DNA of 47,248 nucleotides, from NCBI GenBank assembly GCA_019637955.1, contig JAHBUS010000013.1, positions 1 to 47,248 on the forward strand, given 5' to 3'. This document shows, piece by piece, positions 45,014 to 47,248 of the stretch (positions are counted from its first letter, which is position 1; the number at the start of each line of letters is the position of its first letter). Both the position numbers and the translations under genes were made by a program. The notes beneath the pieces are model-generated. The model was given only the letters and a program-made list of their open reading frames with translations. It did no database searches and was not told the origin of the DNA. The stretch is from Pseudobdellovibrionaceae bacterium. Its GTDB lineage: Bacteria; Bdellovibrionota; Bdellovibrionia; Bdellovibrionales; Bdellovibrionaceae.

Positions 45014-47248
45014 GCTTGGACCTGTTGAACCTGAGCATCCTTCTTGAGCCAGAAGTGCATCATGGCCAAGAGATTTTTCGCATCCACGGGTTTGGTGATG
45101 TAGTCCGAAGCTCCAGCCTCAAGACACTGCTCACGGTCGCCCTTCATCGCTTTCGCGGTGAGAGAGATGATGGGCAGAGCCTCGAATTCTGGAATTTTAC
45201 GGATCGCGCGCATCGCCTCCAACCCGTCCATTTCGGGCATCATGGTATCCATGAGCACGATGCTGATCGACGGGTCATTTTTGAGACTCTTGACCGCGAT
45301 TTTTCCGTTTTCGGCGTGCGAGACGATCATGCCTTGGTTCTCAAGGATGCTGGTGATGGCAAAGATGTTTCGCATATCATCGTCGACCACCAGAACCTTG
45401 CAGCCCGTGAAATCCGCCTGCGGCGGCAATTCCGGCCGCGCGAACTCTTGTTCGGGCTTGATCACCCGGCTCACATCCTGGCCGATGTAATTTTGCGGCA
45501 AGTAGAGAGTGAAGGTGCTGCCTTCGCCGGGCGTACTTTCGACCTCGATCACGCCGCCCAAGAGGCGCGCGATCTCGCGGCTGATCGTGAGACCCAGGCC
45601 CGTTCCGCCGTATTTGCGGCTGGTGGTTCCATCGGCCTGCTGAAACGCTTCGAAGATGAGTTTCTGCTTGTCGGACGGAATCCCAATGCCGGTGTCTTTG
45701 ACCGAGAACGAGAGGATCGTCTTCGCATTCGACAGGGTGTCGATATTGAAGCGGCGGTCTTTTTTAAGCGTGCTGATATTGAGGGTCACGCCGCCGGTTT
45801 CGGTAAACTTGAAGGCATTCGAAAGCAGGTTTTTCAAGATCTGCTGCAAACGGTTCTCGTCGGTGATCATGTTCTTTGGAACGCTGGCATCGGCCGACAC
45901 TTTAAACTCGAGATGCTTGTGACCCGCGATCGGGCGGAACGTCTGTTCAAGGTAGTCTTTCACCTGGGCGATTTTGACGCCTTTGGGATCGACCGGCATT
46001 TTCCCGGCTTCGACTTTTGACAGATCCAAGATTTCGTTGATCAAAGCCAGCAAATCTTGTCCGGCGGAGTTGATCGTGCTCGCGAACTTGACCTGCTCGG
46101 GACTCAAGTTGTGGTCTTTGTTTTCCTCAAGCGTTTTCGAAAGAATCAGCAAGCTGTTGAGCGGCGTTCGCAGCTCATGCGACATGTTCGCCAAGAATTC
46201 GGATTTGTACTTCGAAATCAGCGAAAGCTGCTCGGCCTTCTCTTCGACGCTTCGGGACGCCAGTTCCACCTCTTGGTTTTTGACCTCAAGAAGTTTTGCT
46301 TTGTCTTCGAGCTCCTTGGCCTGGGCTTCGAGCTCCGCATTTGATTTTTTGAGCTCTTGCAGCAGCTCCTCGGTTCGCATCGACGATGAAATCATGTTCA
46401 AGATAACGCCGATCGAATCCATGAGCTGATCCAAGAAGTTCAAATAGTTCTGCGTGAAGGGCTTGAACGACGCCAGCTCAATGACCGCCTTCAGAGCGCC
46501 CTCAAAAAGAACCGGAAGAACGATGATGTTGGCCGGAGGCGATTCGCCCGAGGCCGATGAGATGCGGATGTAGTCCGATGGCGGGTGCGTGAGGAGGATG
46601 GTTTTCCTCTCGAACGCGCACTGGCCGACGAGCCCCTCTTTGAACTTGTACTTGCTCGACAGATTTTTGCGCTCGCTGAACGCGTAGCTCGCGATCATGC
46701 TCAGCTCTTGGCTGTCGTCGACGATGAAGAAGGTCCCCAACCGTGCGTCCACCAGAGGCGTCAGCTCCGACATGATGAGCTGAGCCACCGAGGTGATGCT
46801 GCGCTGACCTTGCATCATTCCTGAGAATTTCGCGAGATTCGTTTTCAGCCAGTCCTGCTCGGTGTTCTTGTCGGTCGTGTCCTTCAAGTTCCCGATCATC
46901 TGATTGATGTTATTTTTTAGGGCCGCGACCTCGCCCTCGGCTTCAACCGTGATGGATCGGGTCAGATCCCCGCGCGTCACCGCGGTCGAAACTTCGGCAA
47001 TCGCGCGCACCTGCGAGGTCAAGTTCCCCGCGAGTTGATTCACGTTGTCGGTCAAATCCTTCCACGTTCCGGAAGCGCCCGGAACCTTGGCCTGACCGCC
47101 GAGTTTTCCTTCGATCCCCACTTCACGAGCGACCGTGGTCACTTGATCGGCAAAGGTTCGCAGCGTGTCGGTCATGTCATTGATCGTTTCCGCCAGGGCG
47201 GCGACTTCACCTTTCGCCTCAAGGACGAACTTCTGATTCAAGTCTCCG
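45010..47248 (-). CDS. HAMP-array/GAF hybrid sensor kinase, 5' end outside window
   Basis: At least 745 residues, open at the right edge, so the true N terminus is not visible. It begins with tandem HAMP-like modules (GD-L-x-x-x-x-V-x-A-x-G-E-V-A-A-L repeats, about residues 1-120 of the visible part) like those of Nik1-type kinases. A GAF domain (about 140-290), a long coiled coil (about 290-345), HisKA ([16 protein letters not shown]), HATPase ([32 protein letters not shown]) and a C-terminal receiver with [12 protein letters not shown] follow. The HAMP stack is a hallmark of osmotic or cell-wall sensors, but the stimulus here is unknown. Confidence 0.93.
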   Translation of the reverse strand, partial: GDLNQKFVLEAKGEVAALAETINDMTDTLRTFADQVTTVAREVGIEGKLGGQAKVPGASGTWKDLTDNVNQLAGNLTSQVRAIAEVSTAVTRGDLTRSITVEAEGEVAALKNNINQMIGNLKDTTDKNTEQDWLKTNLAKFSGMMQGQRSITSVAQLIMSELTPLVDARLGTFFIVDDSQELSMIASYAFSERKNLSSKYKFKEGLVGQCAFERKTILLTHPPSDYIRISSASGESPPANIIVLPVLFEGALKAVIELASFKPFTQNYLNFLDQLMDSIGVILNMISSSMRTEELLQELKKSNAELEAQAKELEDKAKLLEVKNQEVELASRSVEEKAEQLSLISKYKSEFLANMSHELRTPLNSLLILSKTLEENKDHNLSPEQVKFASTINSAGQDLLALINEILDLSKVEAGKMPVDPKGVKIAQVKDYLEQTFRPIAGHKHLEFKVSADASVPKNMITDENRLQQILKNLLSNAFKFTETGGVTLNISTLKKDRRFNIDTLSNAKTILSFSVKDTGIGIPSDKQKLIFEAFQQADGTTSRKYGGTGLGLTISREIARLLGGVIEVESTPGEGSTFTLYLPQNYIGQDVSRVIKPEQEFARPELPPQADFTGCKVLVVDDDMRNIFAITSILENQGMIVSHAENGKIAVKSLKNDPSISIVLMDTMMPEMDGLEAMRAIRKIPEFEALPIISLTAKAMKGDREQCLEAGASDYITKPVDAKNLLAMMHFWLKKDAQVQQVQA

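Overview
The window is a contiguous stretch of bacterial chromosome (GC in the high fifties by eye, almost no gap without a gene). I see no phage, IS element or CRISPR array. The gene content is that of a Gram-negative aerobe: caa3-type cytochrome oxidase, SecA, outer-membrane barrel and BamE-like lipoprotein, PII/glutamine synthetase, Pst phosphate uptake, secreted trypsin-like protease, DUF3011 protein and large hybrid histidine kinases. This would fit a member of the Bdellovibrionota/Oligoflexia, but that placement is an inference from gene style, not from a marker gene comparison.

Layout. 1-61: 3'-truncated tRNA-Ser(GGA). 192-2990 (+): purine salvage (nucleoside phosphorylase, MTA/SAH-type deaminase) and a thiamine-pyrophosphokinase-like protein. 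2987-5245: the last two steps of tyrosine breakdown (fumarylacetoacetase-type hydrolase and maleylacetoacetate isomerase) flanking an outer-membrane barrel. 5259-16195 (-): a long co-directional block. Its upstream half is a complete caa3 oxidase operon (cytochrome c, Sco, CoxII-cyt c fusion, CoxI, CoxIII, CoxIV, heme O synthase). Its downstream half is an unusual six-gene cassette: polytopic membrane protein with MBOAT-like features, unknown protein, two paralogous asparagine-synthetase-type PP-loop enzymes without glutaminase domains, another unknown, and an acyl/peptidyl carrier protein. This cassette is the best candidate for an undescribed system; it resembles the logic of D-alanylation (activating ligase + carrier + membrane transferase) but with a different ligase family.

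16379-24118: a MASE1/CHASE/PAS sensor kinase, then a divergent acyl-metabolism block (FabG-type reductase and alpha/beta hydrolase on one strand; a KAS III-like enzyme with altered catalytic triad and an acyl-CoA ligase on the other) and a small lipoprotein. 24221-29207: mostly exported proteins (DUF3011 protein with Pro/Gly-rich spacer, trypsin-like lipoprotein, polysaccharide-deacetylase-like protein, BamE-like lipoprotein, coiled-coil protein) and a zinc-ribbon protein. 29211-33096 (-): secA, trmL, a gamma-glutamylcyclotransferase-like gene.

33385-36164 (+): glnB-glnA with a strong terminator, then a GcvH-like protein lacking the lipoyl lysine and carrying a long Asp/Glu tail, coupled to dps. 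36265-41937: a lipoprotein, pstSCAB under a recognisable Pho box, and a divergent EamA-type transporter. 41975-47248: a Nudix hydrolase, a 30-residue membrane microprotein on the opposite strand, a stand-alone HPt protein, and two overlapping hybrid sensor kinases, the last running off the right edge.

Several start codons were moved from the longest open frame to a better ribosome-binding site; each case is explained in its entry.
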